Positions 17,802-26,336 of a DNA stretch of 64,000 bases are shown piece by piece (positions within the stretch are counted from its first letter, which is position 1; each line of letters begins with the position of its first letter). Under the pieces are notes generated by a model. The model did no database searches and was not told the origin of the DNA. It worked only from the letters and a program-made list of their open reading frames with translations. The DNA comes from Caryophanales bacterium UBA1427. GTDB taxonomy: Bacteria > Bacillota_I > Bacilli_A > ML615J-28 > CAG-313. A program made the translations under genes and the position numbers. The DNA lies in assembly GCA_002329485.1 (NCBI GenBank), contig DCTZ01000028.1, forward strand, positions 10,080-74,079, given 5' to 3'.

Positions 17802-18660
17802 GGCCGTTCTCCTTGTGGTAGTAATGCATGAAGATTTCATCCAGGGTTAAGTCAAAAATAGCCAGTTCCGTTAAGTCGCAGGACGACAACGCTTTGGTCA
17901 ATTGGTTGATGTCGCCTTTAAACGAATATTCCTCCCGGTTCCCTTCGGTTTTCAGAAGTTTCAAACCTTCCAGTTCGAGTTTAACCCTTGGGGTAACCTT
18001 CACCTTTTTGTAAGAAGACGATTTGATCGCTTCGATTGTATCGCTGAAGAGTATACGCCCTTCTTTAATCAAAACGACCCGGTCGCACACTTTTTCAACT
18101 TCCGCAAGCACATGGCTGGAAAGAAGAATCGAGGCGCCGCGGTTTTTGGCTTTGACCAGCAAAGACAGGAAAGTCTGTTGCACCAGCGGATCCAAACCGG
18201 AAGTCGGTTCGTCCAAAATGAGCAATTCCGGTTCATGCATCAGGCTGGCCACAATTCCGACTTTTTTCTTGTTTCCGAGCGATAAATCCGCAATTTTCTT
18301 TTGCAGGTCCAAATCCAATGTTTCGGCTAATTCTAAAAAAGCTTCTTCTTTTACTCCGCGAATGGAAGCAAAATATTTGAGCTGGTCATATACGGTCATT
18401 TCCGAATACAGATTGACTTCGCTCGGCAAATATCCGATTCTGCGGTTGTTTCTGTGGCTCGGTTGTTCGCCGAAAACAGTAACGCTACCGCTCGTAATGT
18501 TAAGCAGATTCATCAAAACCCGGATAACCGTGGATTTTCCCGCTCCGTTCGGACCGATAAAACCCAAGATTTCCCCTTGTTTTAAAGAAAAGCTGACATC
18601 CTCTACGCCACGCGCGGGTCCGTAATATTTTTTTAAGTGGTCGATGGCGACAATATCCAT
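17794..18660 (-). CDS. ABC-2 type transporter ATP-binding protein
   Basis: The 288-residue ATPase has Walker A (GPNGAGKST), a signature of DLSLGNKKKVGI in place of LSGGQ, Walker B (LLILDEPTSGLD) and the H-loop (LLSSHVLAEVEKVCD). The degenerate LSLGNKKK signature is common in this Bacillota exporter subgroup. The C-terminal 75 residues form the usual small accessory domain. It overlaps the permease gene and begins 22 bases after the adenosyltransferase gene, with a GGGAAGGA site. Together the two make a full exporter when dimerised. Confidence 0.93.
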   Translation of the reverse strand: MDIVAIDHLKKYYGPARGVEDVSFSLKQGEILGFIGPNGAGKSTVIRVLMNLLNITSGSVTVFGEQPSHRNNRRIGYLPSEVNLYSEMTVYDQLKYFASIRGVKEEAFLELAETLDLDLQKKIADLSLGNKKKVGIVASLMHEPELLILDEPTSGLDPLVQQTFLSLLVKAKNRGASILLSSHVLAEVEKVCDRVVLIKEGRILFSDTIEAIKSSSYKKVKVTPRVKLELEGLKLLKTEGNREEYSFKGDINQLTKALSSCDLTELAIFDLTLDEIFMHYYHKENGHD

Positions 18661-18682
18661 GGCATTTCCTTCCCTTTCTTTA

Positions 18683-19159
18683 TTAATTTTGTTGATCGAA
18701 TTTTAAGGCCAAATAATAAAAGTAAGTGGACAGTTTGTTGAGATAAGAAAAAATCAGTTCGTCCCCTTGATATTTGGCAAACACCTGGGCATAAGCCAGT
18801 TCCGCCCTTCTGGTTATCGCACGCACGATATGGGTTTTGGCACCCAACAAAGTAATGCCCGGCGTCACAAAACCTTTTTCGGGGATTGTTTGGGCTTTTT
18901 CTTTTTCAATCAAAGCCAGTATTTCGTTTACCTGGCTTTCCCCGAAATCGACATTTGCCCCCGCAACCTTCCCCATGATTTTGGATAGGGTGTTCACAAC
19001 GGTTTTCAGAGTCTGGATGGTTTTATCATCTTTTAGGTGATGAGTCAGTTCCATGACAAAACAGGACAATTCGTCCACCGTGCCGAAAAAATTGATTCGT
19101 TCGTCGGTTTTGGTGGTTTCTCCCCCGACCAGGGCGGTTTTCAAAGGATTCTTTTTCAT
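18683..19159 (-). CDS. PduO-type cob(I)alamin adenosyltransferase
   Basis: This enzyme attaches the adenosyl group of ATP to cob(I)alamin, giving the coenzyme that glutamate mutase requires. The 158-residue helical-bundle protein shows KTDERINFFGTVDELSCF, the ITRRAE motif (about residues 118-124) and the C-terminal YLNKLSTYFYYLAL. The N-terminal nucleotide loop usually written TxxGDxGxT is not present: the protein begins at KKNPLKTALVGGE instead, so ATP binding may differ. The ATG at 19159 fits AGAGG upstream. It lies 10 bases after the histidine kinase gene, in the same series as mesaconase, and probably serves the glutamate mutase encoded at 39-42.5 kb. Confidence 0.8.
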   Translation of the reverse strand: MKKNPLKTALVGGETTKTDERINFFGTVDELSCFVMELTHHLKDDKTIQTLKTVVNTLSKIMGKVAGANVDFGESQVNEILALIEKEKAQTIPEKGFVTPGITLLGAKTHIVRAITRRAELAYAQVFAKYQGDELIFSYLNKLSTYFYYLALKFDQQN

Positions 19160-19169
19160 AATCAACCTC

Positions 19170-20900
19170 TTATTTATTGAAAGTTATGGTAAATTCGGTT
19201 CCTTCGTGAAGCGTGCTCTTGACATCCAGCGTTGCGCCGTGTACCGCGCATACCTTTTTAACGATCGTTAAACCAAGACCTGTTCCTCCCGTCAAACGGC
19301 TGCGGCTGTTGTCGATGCGATAAAAACGGTCGAAGATTTTCGTCAGGTGTTTTTCGTCCATGCCGATGCCCGTATCCGCAACAATCAGCTGGGCTTTGGA
19401 AGAAATATCTTTGGTTTTGATAATAACGGAACCAAAGTCTTTGTTGTATTTGATTGCATTGTCCACCAAATTGTCGACCAGGTTTCTGATTAACGTGCTG
19501 TTGCCCTTAAAGGAAACCGGTTCCAAAGCGAGTTCGAACGCGATTTTGTTACGGCCGGCCATTTCCCGATGCGTCTCAACGGAATCGTTGACTACCCTGA
19601 CCAAATCGACCTCTTCCGAAAGCGGCAATTGGTTGTTGTGGTATTCGAGATTCGAAAGATAAAGCAATTCGTCAATCGTTTCCTGCATGCGTCGGGCTTC
19701 CAGGTAAATCCGTTCGATAAAACCGCGGGTTTTTTCGTCGCATTCGCCGTAACCGTTGATAATTAGTTCGGAAAAACCGCTGATTGAAGTAATCGGTGTT
19801 TTCAGTTCGTGGGAAGCGTTGGCGATAAACTCCGCTTTGGCTTCTTCGTTTTTGCGTTCGTCGGTGACATCCATAATCAAAACGACTATGACTTTGATAG
19901 TTTCTCCTTCGTCAAGCCAGGCGTTTTCCAAATGGGTAATCGTAAAACTATAAATTTTATTGTTAAGCTGATCGTGATAATCGAAGGTTTTGTTCTGTCC
20001 TTTGCTCAAGCAACGGGAAAGCATTTGTAATATTTCTTCGTTGAGCGGAATTTCCGTGAATTTGGCGTTTTCTTTGGGTTTGGCTTCCAAATGCAGACTT
20101 TTCAGGGCATACTCGTTGATAATCTGCAACCGTTCCTTTTGGTCGATAATCATAATGCCCTGTTGCATGTTGTTGATGATAAAGTTGATTTTGGCGCTTT
20201 CGCTTTTGATTTTTAAGATACTGCGGGAAATGTTTTCGTTGATTTCGTTGATTTCGTCCAAAGAAGTTTTGACTTCGATAAACTTGTGATCGGGATTGAT
20301 CCGTTCGTAGTTGCCTTCGTTCACGGTCCGCAGATGATTTGTGATATCGTTGAACACTTCGATGATGATATCGCTTGTTTTTTTGTTGTAGATGATGCTG
20401 AAGACAAGCACCCCGATAATCAAAAGAAGCATGTAGAAAACGCTGTTTAAGACATAGCCGGTATTGTTTTCGCTCGGAACGCTCGTGCGGATGATGATGT
20501 CGTTGGTGACTTTTCTGATGTAATAAATCGATTGGGTCGTTTTGTCCAGATACAGGCGTTTCTGATCCACCTGCAGCGAATTGGCGAGTTCAAGTTCCTT
20601 CGCCGTCAGATTGCCCGAAGGATTGTCGGTCCGGCTGTCGTAGATAATGGTACCGAGGCTGTTGGCAATCGAGATATTCATCCATTGGGGATTGGTCGTA
20701 TACTGATTGATTAACTGCAGGATTTCGCTTTCCGATTCGGTAGCAAGCACTTGCGAACAGAAGACATTGGAGATATATACCAGGTCGTTTTCAAGCTTTT
20801 TTCGGTTATTGTAGGAAGTGATGAATAAAGAAACGAAAAAGAAAATGACAAGGCTGATAACCGTTATGATGGTGTTGCGTTTGATGATTTCGTTTCTCAT
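19170..20900 (-). CDS. PhoR-like sensor histidine kinase
   Basis: The 576-residue kinase has one N-terminal membrane segment (about 8-30), an extracytoplasmic sensor region (30-150), a second membrane segment (150-172), a linker, a PAS domain (about 240-345), and HisKA with the phospho-acceptor His in ANASHELKTPITSISGF. The ATPase domain follows with the N box (LVDNLVDNAIKYN), G1 (VADTGIGMD), F box (FDRFYRID) and G2 (GGTGLGL). This order is that of PhoR/WalK kinases. It pairs with the response regulator 12 bases upstream. Its place behind pgsW suggests that it senses an envelope state linked to the Pgs proteins; that is inference. Confidence 0.93.
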   Translation of the reverse strand: MRNEIIKRNTIITVISLVIFFFVSLFITSYNNRKKLENDLVYISNVFCSQVLATESESEILQLINQYTTNPQWMNISIANSLGTIIYDSRTDNPSGNLTAKELELANSLQVDQKRLYLDKTTQSIYYIRKVTNDIIIRTSVPSENNTGYVLNSVFYMLLLIIGVLVFSIIYNKKTSDIIIEVFNDITNHLRTVNEGNYERINPDHKFIEVKTSLDEINEINENISRSILKIKSESAKINFIINNMQQGIMIIDQKERLQIINEYALKSLHLEAKPKENAKFTEIPLNEEILQMLSRCLSKGQNKTFDYHDQLNNKIYSFTITHLENAWLDEGETIKVIVVLIMDVTDERKNEEAKAEFIANASHELKTPITSISGFSELIINGYGECDEKTRGFIERIYLEARRMQETIDELLYLSNLEYHNNQLPLSEEVDLVRVVNDSVETHREMAGRNKIAFELALEPVSFKGNSTLIRNLVDNLVDNAIKYNKDFGSVIIKTKDISSKAQLIVADTGIGMDEKHLTKIFDRFYRIDNSRSRLTGGTGLGLTIVKKVCAVHGATLDVKSTLHEGTEFTITFNK

Positions 20901-20912
20901 TTTTTTCACATC

Positions 20913-21593
20913 CTATTTGGGAATAATATAGCCGATTCCTCTGACAGTTTCGATATAGACATCCGGAGTTACTTTGGCGAATTTGTCGCGAATGGTTTTG
21001 ATGTGGACATCGAGCGAACGCGTTTCCGCAAACTGTTCAAAGCCCCAGACATCGTGCAACAGCCGGTCTCTGGTGATGACATTGCCGACATTTTCCATTA
21101 AGAGTTTCAGTACCTGATATTCCTTGACGGTAAGTTCGATCGGAACATTGCATAAAAGGCAGCTGTGTTTGTCGAGATTTAGCTGCAAATCCCGGACAAT
21201 CAACACATTCTGGTTGACTTGGTCGACTTTACGCAAATTGGCGCGAATCCGGGAAATGAATTCCAAAACCCCGAACGGTTTCGTGATGTAATCGGAGGCG
21301 CCGTTGTCGAGCCCTTTGACAATGTCGGGTTCGGAAGATTTGGCGCTTAGGATAATCACCGGGATATGGGAATACATGGAATCGCTTTTGAGTTTTTCCA
21401 AAACTTCGAAACCGTCCATGTTGGGTAACATCAAATCCAGCACAATCAGATTGGGCTTTTCTTCTTTTAATGCCTCAAGCATCGCCAGCGGTTCGACAAA
21501 ACCTTTCTTTTCGTATCCCCCAGCCGACAGCGCCGCTTCAATCAAAAAATAAATACTCTCGTCGTCTTCGACAAAAAAGATTTTTTCTTTCAT
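20913..21593 (-). CDS. OmpR/PhoB-family response regulator
   Basis: The 226-residue regulator has a receiver domain (1-118) with the acidic pair EDD, the phosphorylated Asp in IVLDLMLPNMDG, a conserved Ser/Lys (LSAKS, ITKPFG), and a winged-helix DNA-binding domain (about 130-226) ending in RSLDVHIKTIRDKF and VRGIGYII. The ATG at 21593 is chosen because the upstream GTG is part of the GAGGTG ribosome site. It starts 14 bases after pgsW. No repeated binding site was identified in the window, so its targets are unknown. Confidence 0.95.
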   Translation of the reverse strand: MKEKIFFVEDDESIYFLIEAALSAGGYEKKGFVEPLAMLEALKEEKPNLIVLDLMLPNMDGFEVLEKLKSDSMYSHIPVIILSAKSSEPDIVKGLDNGASDYITKPFGVLEFISRIRANLRKVDQVNQNVLIVRDLQLNLDKHSCLLCNVPIELTVKEYQVLKLLMENVGNVITRDRLLHDVWGFEQFAETRSLDVHIKTIRDKFAKVTPDVYIETVRGIGYIIPK

Positions 21594-21607
21594 AAACACC
21601 TCAATAA

Positions 21608-22693
21608 TTATTGCTCATATCGTTTGTAAAAGTAGATAAACGCCAACAAAAAGCCGGATAAACAAAGCGTTACGATCGGAACAGTCAGATTGTATTTTTT
21701 CTCCATATAGACATCGCCCACGCCGAGTTCGAACGGAGTGTTCGGGTCATACGGCAAATGATATTCGTAAGCGAGGCCCTTGATGTTGAGCATGTGGATA
21801 ACCGGGATTTTTTTGCTTAAGTAACGATCGATCAAACCTTCGTTTTTAATATTTTTCCCGAATTGATTGGAAAAATAACCCGGCTTGATGAGACCGTTGT
21901 CGCTGATAAAGGCCGCTTCTTCCCGACCCATCGCTACCAGATTGCCCCCCACGTTGATAAACAGTTTCATGTCGGGAACAGCTTGTTCGAAATAGGCCAT
22001 CCGCTTTTTGATATTGGTTTCGAAGTCTGATTCGAAGATAAAGGTGGCAGGATTCTGTTTGATGCGTCCGATGATTTTTTCTCTTAAGTCTTCGTCGAAT
22101 TCATCTCCCAAATCGTTGTTCCCCCCCAAGGAAATGTAATTGACGGGGTGAGACAGAATTTTTTCCTGAACCAGATAATCGAACATTTCCAAAAAGGTAA
22201 ATTCGGGATGATTGGCCCCGTAGCTAGAGGCTCCGATGGAAATCATGATGCAAGGTTTCAGTTCGAATACTTCAATGGCACAGAGAACCGAAATGTTTAA
22301 ACCCGGAAACGATCCGGAAAACACGACTCCGACTTCATCGCCTTTTTGGATATCCGCTTCTTTGAACATATCGATAATCACCGCCGCAAAATTCGGATTG
22401 AGCGACGTTCTTTTGGCTTCCAATACGCCCAAGGTGGTGGTGATGCCCGTGTAGCGTTCCCCGAGCAATCCCGTCTGCAGGATATCTTTCGTGGCCATCG
22501 GAATACCGAGTTCGGCTTTCCGTTCTTTGATTTTTTCCATCGCGAGGGCGCTTAAGCGTGTCGCTTCCTGCTTTTCTTCCACATAACGGCAAAAATCGGT
22601 CGTCGTGGAACTGAACGTTATGCCGTTTGCGACAATCAGGATCAAGGCCCAGATAATATACAAAACCTCAATATAAAACGGCGTTTTCTTCAT
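21608..22693 (-). CDS. pgsW: Poly-gamma-glutamate system protein PgsW-like
   Basis: The 361-residue protein has a membrane segment near each end (about residues 8-27 and 335-355), so the middle 300 residues lie on one side, probably outside. The core includes GVVFSGSFPGLNISVLCAIEV, SIGASSYGANHPEFTFLEMFDYL and YISLGGNNDLGDEFDEDL, which match my memory of the TIGR04332 poly-gamma-glutamate system family. That family is found beside PgsB and PgsC where the usual PgsA is absent. Its biochemical role has not been established. It follows pgsC after four bases. Confidence 0.8.
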   Translation of the reverse strand: MKKTPFYIEVLYIIWALILIVANGITFSSTTTDFCRYVEEKQEATRLSALAMEKIKERKAELGIPMATKDILQTGLLGERYTGITTTLGVLEAKRTSLNPNFAAVIIDMFKEADIQKGDEVGVVFSGSFPGLNISVLCAIEVFELKPCIMISIGASSYGANHPEFTFLEMFDYLVQEKILSHPVNYISLGGNNDLGDEFDEDLREKIIGRIKQNPATFIFESDFETNIKKRMAYFEQAVPDMKLFINVGGNLVAMGREEAAFISDNGLIKPGYFSNQFGKNIKNEGLIDRYLSKKIPVIHMLNIKGLAYEYHLPYDPNTPFELGVGDVYMEKKYNLTVPIVTLCLSGFLLAFIYFYKRYEQ

Positions 22694-22697
22694 TTCG

Positions 22698-23132
22698 TTA
22701 ACCCCAATACTGAATCATGATGCCGATCAGTTCGACGATTCCGACAACAATCACCAGTGCCGGAAGCGTCTTTTTGACGCCCTGTTTGTAGAAATCGTTC
22801 GCAATCAATCCGGCAATCGTATACCCGATGATGGAAACGTTGAGCATGCTGATGGAAAAAGATTTTAAAAGCAGCTGCAAAACAAAATTAATCACAAGGC
22901 TGATGACAATCAATAAGACAAATCTTCTGCGGCCGAAGATAATGAAATAGCGCGAAGCCCATTTGACGACCAAATAACTGATAATCGCAATGACAACCGT
23001 ATATATCATCCGGTCGACCTGGTTGAAATAAAGCACCATCAAACCCGGAACGATAATTCCCCCCGGGGAAATATCCGTGATTTCGTAAAAAATGATACTG
23101 ATCAGTAAGCCGATTATGATGATGTTTGTCAT
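22698..23132 (-). CDS. pgsC: Poly-gamma-glutamate synthesis protein PgsC/CapC
   Basis: PgsC (CapC) forms the membrane part of poly-gamma-glutamate synthase together with the PgsB ligase. This 144-residue protein has four to five membrane segments. The conserved start GLLISIIFYEITDISPGGIIVPG matches CapC proteins. The gene overlaps pgsB by four bases (ATGA-type coupling). Partner PgsA (CapA), which moves the chain outward in Bacillus, is not in the window. Confidence 0.92.
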   Translation of the reverse strand: MTNIIIIGLLISIIFYEITDISPGGIIVPGLMVLYFNQVDRMIYTVVIAIISYLVVKWASRYFIIFGRRRFVLLIVISLVINFVLQLLLKSFSISMLNVSIIGYTIAGLIANDFYKQGVKKTLPALVIVVGIVELIGIMIQYWG

Positions 23133-24238
23133 GATTGCACCTCTTGAGCGTCTTTGAAAAATTGCAGGATTTCCATGCCTTGGCTGGCAATGTTTCCTAT
23201 GGCAAAGATGACTTTTTCTTTTTTCAGATCTTCGACGGATCTCAGAATTTCGACCCGGGCAACATAATCTTTGCCAAGTTTGCGTTTGATGAAATGGGTA
23301 TTGGTTCCGGTCAAAATGATTTTATGGTCGCTTAACTTTTTTAATAGTTCGATATGTTGCAAAACGCGGCTCGGACGGTCGTTCCGGCTGTTTAACAGAA
23401 TCGTCATATCTTCTTTCGGATATTTTTGCAAGAGCTGATGATAAACCAGCATGATGGAATCGGGATCGTTGATGGAAAGACCGTTCAGGAAAACCGTTCC
23501 CGGTGTTTCGATGATTTCGAATGCTCCCGGATCAGGATAATAGTTTTTCATTCCTTCGTAGAACTTGTCCAAATCGAGTCCCAACACTTTTGCCACTTCC
23601 AAAGCGATATTGATGTTTTCGAAAAAAGTGTTCAACGAATCTTCCTTTTGGAAATCTTCGGCCACGTGGACTTCGGTATGGTATTTTTTGGCTTTTTCCT
23701 GGAAAATATTTAAGAATTGGGCATCGCCCAATACCAGATGCTTGGCTTTGGGAATCACATTCGCCAGGGATGAAGCGATTTCCGGCAAAGAAGAGCCCAT
23801 CTCCTGAAGATGGTCAAGCCGGACATTGGTTATCACGGCAATATCCGCTTCGAGCATTTTGTCCTGGGAAATATATTGAAGTTCGGGGCTGACCGCCATG
23901 CATTCGATAACCAGAACTTCGGCTTTTTCTTTTTGGGCTAGGCGCATCATTTTCAGCTGTTCCCGGATGTTCGCAAGTCCCAATCTTTTGATTACGACCT
24001 GTTCGTTGGCAGTATTGATAATGGTGGGAATCGTTCCGGTCGTTTTCGAGAAAACCCTGAACCCGCAATTCCTGACCCCCGCATCAATCAGCCGGGTAAT
24101 CGTGCTTTTGCCCCTGGTTCCGTTGACATGAATGACATGCGTAAAAGATTTTCTCAAGGACTTTTGGTAAAACCGTTCGAAAACGATATATCCGAGATAA
24201 CCGACAATAAGCGCTCCGACAATGATTTTACTGGCCAT
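23129..24238 (-). CDS. pgsB: Poly-gamma-glutamate synthase ligase PgsB/CapB
   Basis: PgsB is a Mur-ligase-type ATP-grasping amide ligase that joins glutamates through their gamma carboxyl groups. The 369-residue protein has an N-terminal membrane anchor (residues 5-20), the P-loop HVNGTRGKST, the KTTGT motif, VIECMAVSPELQ and the ITNVRLDHLQEMG block of CapB enzymes. Bacillus PgsB is about 393 residues. A short overlap of 11 bases joins it to the DUF6305-like gene upstream and four bases to pgsC downstream. Beside it are glutamate racemase and glutamate-breakdown genes; D- or L-glutamate could be the substrate. Confidence 0.93.
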   Translation of the reverse strand: MASKIIVGALIVGYLGYIVFERFYQKSLRKSFTHVIHVNGTRGKSTITRLIDAGVRNCGFRVFSKTTGTIPTIINTANEQVVIKRLGLANIREQLKMMRLAQKEKAEVLVIECMAVSPELQYISQDKMLEADIAVITNVRLDHLQEMGSSLPEIASSLANVIPKAKHLVLGDAQFLNIFQEKAKKYHTEVHVAEDFQKEDSLNTFFENINIALEVAKVLGLDLDKFYEGMKNYYPDPGAFEIIETPGTVFLNGLSINDPDSIMLVYHQLLQKYPKEDMTILLNSRNDRPSRVLQHIELLKKLSDHKIILTGTNTHFIKRKLGKDYVARVEILRSVEDLKKEKVIFAIGNIASQGMEILQFFKDAQEVQS

Positions 24239-24899
24239 TGTTGACTTCCCCCGCCAACAATTTCAGCACAAGCCCGATATTTCCCACATAATCGATTTGG
24301 TAGCAAGGAACATCGTTTTCGACCACAATATTGGTCAGGAACTTGTCGGAGTCGCCGTAGGTCAAAAACAAATCCAGACTGGCGCCGCTGAAGACGGTTT
24401 CGATGATTTGGTCCGAGGTCGAACCCCGTCTGGCCATTCCCCCGATATGCCAGGCAATGAACGTAATTTCCTTGTTTTTTGTTTTGGTCATAAAGGCCTG
24501 GGAACGCGCCATTTCTTCTTCCAGCGTAAGATGCGCGCTGGTTAATCCTTTGATACTGCAACCCACAATCGCCATTACGACCGCGCCGGCGGGAACATCT
24601 TCCGGTTGCAACATATTGTCGTGGGTATATTCGAATAAATTGAGGTAATCGACTTCGATCAGAAAATCCTCGATATCGATGGCTTGGCCAATCGAAGTGA
24701 TATAGACCGGTTTGTCCTTGACAATCCCCAAAAATTCGGACGGGAAAACATCGAAAGTAATATCGATCGGGTTGTTTTTTGGGGGTTCGTCGCAGCTGGA
24801 AATCAGCAAAGCTAGTGCGACCAGCACAAAAAAACCCAAACCAATCAAAACGATGATTCTACTTTTCTGTTTTCCGATATGTGGCAATTCCTTTTTCAA
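24228..24899 (-). CDS. Membrane-anchored DUF6305-like protein
   Basis: The protein of about 223 residues has one N-terminal membrane segment followed by Ser-Ser-Cys-Asp, which may be a lipobox. The outer domain contains PVYITSIGQAIDIEDF, GCSIKGLTSAHLTLEEEMAR and AWHIGGMARRGSTSDQIIE, the arrangement I recall for DUF6305 proteins of Bacillota. The two motifs suggest a ligand-binding or hydrolase-like Rossmann domain, but no reaction is known. The TTG start at 24899 has AAGGGA eight bases before it; an ATG at 24908 is possible but too near that site. The gene overlaps the mesaconase beta gene by 41 bases and pgsB by 11, so it belongs to the same functional unit. Confidence 0.7.
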   Translation of the reverse strand: MKKELPHIGKQKSRIIVLIGLGFFVLVALALLISSCDEPPKNNPIDITFDVFPSEFLGIVKDKPVYITSIGQAIDIEDFLIEVDYLNLFEYTHDNMLQPEDVPAGAVVMAIVGCSIKGLTSAHLTLEEEMARSQAFMTKTKNKEITFIAWHIGGMARRGSTSDQIIETVFSGASLDLFLTYGDSDKFLTNIVVENDVPCYQIDYVGNIGLVLKLLAGEVNNGQ

Positions 24900-25422
24900 A
24901 TAAATCATTCCCTTCACTATCGTAAGTGACTATGGCATAAAAGTTTTCGACTTCCAATTTATGAACGGCTTCGGTGCCCAAATCGGGATACGCAATCACT
25001 TCGCTTTTTTTAACCGTTTCCTGAATTTTCGCTCCCGCTCCGCCGATAGCAGAAAGGTAAACCGCACCGTATTTTTTAAGCTGTTCTTTGTATTCTTTGC
25101 TTCTCGGTCCCTTGCCGATCATCATTTTCAGACCCCTTTCCATCAGGGCTTCCGAATAAGGGTCCATCCGGTAACTAGAAGTAGGCCCGCAGGAACCAAT
25201 CGGCTGATCCGGTTTGGCCGGAGTCGGTCCAACATAATAAATGGCGCTGCCCTGCAATTCGAACGGTAAGGGGCTGCCGTTTTCGATTGCTTCCACCATC
25301 CGTTTGTGGGCGGCGTCTCGGCCCGTATAAATGATGCCGGAAAGATAGACGATATCGCCGGCTTTTAACGATCTGACATCACTGTCCGTCAAAGGGGTTT
25401 TTAAATGTCTGGTTTCACTCAT
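24859..25422 (-). CDS. Class I fumarase/mesaconase, beta subunit
   Basis: The 187-residue protein is the small subunit (fumarate hydratase C-terminal domain) of class I [4Fe-4S] hydro-lyases. Visible motifs are GDIVYLSGIIYTGRDAAHKRM, IYYVGPTPAKPDQPIGSCGPTSSYRMD (contacting substrate), and KYGAVYLSAIGGAGAKI. The ATG at 25422 lies eight bases after the alpha-subunit stop and has a GGTGAT site. Enzymes of this type act on fumarate, tartrate or mesaconate. Because the window holds glutamate mutase, methylaspartate ammonia-lyase and citramalate lyase but no other hydratase, mesaconate to citramalate is the most likely reaction. Confidence 0.9.
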   Translation of the reverse strand: MSETRHLKTPLTDSDVRSLKAGDIVYLSGIIYTGRDAAHKRMVEAIENGSPLPFELQGSAIYYVGPTPAKPDQPIGSCGPTSSYRMDPYSEALMERGLKMMIGKGPRSKEYKEQLKKYGAVYLSAIGGAGAKIQETVKKSEVIAYPDLGTEAVHKLEVENFYAIVTYDSEGNDLFEKGIATYRKTEK

Positions 25423-25430
25423 GTTATCAC

Positions 25431-26270
25431 CTACAAAACCACGCTCTTGTGACGGGAGGCATGGCATTGAATATTGATTGCAACCGGCAGACTTGCAATG
25501 TGGCAAGGATAGGTATTGACCTTAACCGCCAAAGCGGTAACGGTTCCGCCCAGTCCCATCGGACCGACGCCCAAATCGTTGATTTCCTGCAACAATTCCT
25601 GTTCGAGTTTTCGGGCAAGCGGATCGGTTGCTTCGTCGTCAATTTCCCTAAGGACCGCTTCCTTGGCCAGCATGGCGGCTTTTTCCAAATTGCCGCCGAG
25701 ACCGATTCCGACAATAATCGGCGGGCAAGGTTTTCCCCCCGCATTGAAAACCGTATCAAGCACCAATTTTTTGATGCCTTCGATACCGTCGGCCGGAATC
25801 AGCATTTTGACAAGGCTCATGTTTTCGCTTCCTGCGCCTTTAGGGGCGACCGTGATTTTGACCGTTTCGCCCGGTACGATTTTGGTATGAATGACGGCCG
25901 GGGTATTGTCTTTGGTGTTGACGCGATCCAACGGATGGCGTACCACGGATTTTCTTAAGAAACCGTCGATATAAGCATTTCTTACTCCCTGATTTACGGC
26001 TTCGTAGATATCGCCCTCAAAAACCACCTGCGAACCGATTTCCAAAAAGCAGACAACCATTCCGGTATCCTGGCAAATCGGCACATTGCGTCTAGCCGCA
26101 AGCAAATCGTTTTCGATGATTTGGTCGAGAATGCTTTTGCCGAGCGGGCTTGCTTCTTTTTCTTTAGCTTCTTTCAGTCTTTCGATAACGTTGACCGGAA
26201 TATTTTCGCAAGCGTCAATCAGCATGTTTTTAACGGCTTCCGTTACAAGATTTAAGTCCAATAAACGCAT
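25431..26270 (-). CDS. Class I fumarase/mesaconase, alpha subunit
   Basis: The 279-residue subunit carries the [4Fe-4S] cluster. The three ligands are seen as Cys in NVPICQDTGM (near residue 66), GGKPCPPIIVG (near 185) and INIQCHASRHK (near 267). GAGSENMS and GIGLGGNLEKAAMLAKEA are also typical. It pairs with the beta subunit directly downstream. The cluster is oxygen-sensitive, in keeping with an anaerobe. An extended -10 promoter lies 25-50 bases upstream, so this gene may start a transcript that runs through the Pgs genes as far as 17 kb. Fumarase in a broken TCA cycle is an alternative function. Confidence 0.92.
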   Translation of the reverse strand: MRLLDLNLVTEAVKNMLIDACENIPVNVIERLKEAKEKEASPLGKSILDQIIENDLLAARRNVPICQDTGMVVCFLEIGSQVVFEGDIYEAVNQGVRNAYIDGFLRKSVVRHPLDRVNTKDNTPAVIHTKIVPGETVKITVAPKGAGSENMSLVKMLIPADGIEGIKKLVLDTVFNAGGKPCPPIIVGIGLGGNLEKAAMLAKEAVLREIDDEATDPLARKLEQELLQEINDLGVGPMGLGGTVTALAVKVNTYPCHIASLPVAINIQCHASRHKSVVL

Positions 26271-26293
26271 AAATTAATCATTCCTTTTTTAAA

Positions 26294-26320
26294 ATTATAT
26301 CATGTTTGGAAAATTCTCAA
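26294..26320 (-). promoter_or_regulatory. Promoter of the mesaconase-Pgs unit
   Basis: The minus strand has the extended -10 TGATATAAT (hexamer 26294-26299) and TTGAGA at 26315-26320, 15 bases apart. It would start a transcript just above the alpha-subunit gene. Confidence 0.55.
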
Positions 26321-26336
26321 AGGTTTTTAGTTACTT

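Noticed and set aside
18023..18625. Plus-strand 200-codon frame opposite the ABC ATPase gene
   Set aside because: Ser/Arg-rich shadow of the ATPase; no ribosome site and no motif.
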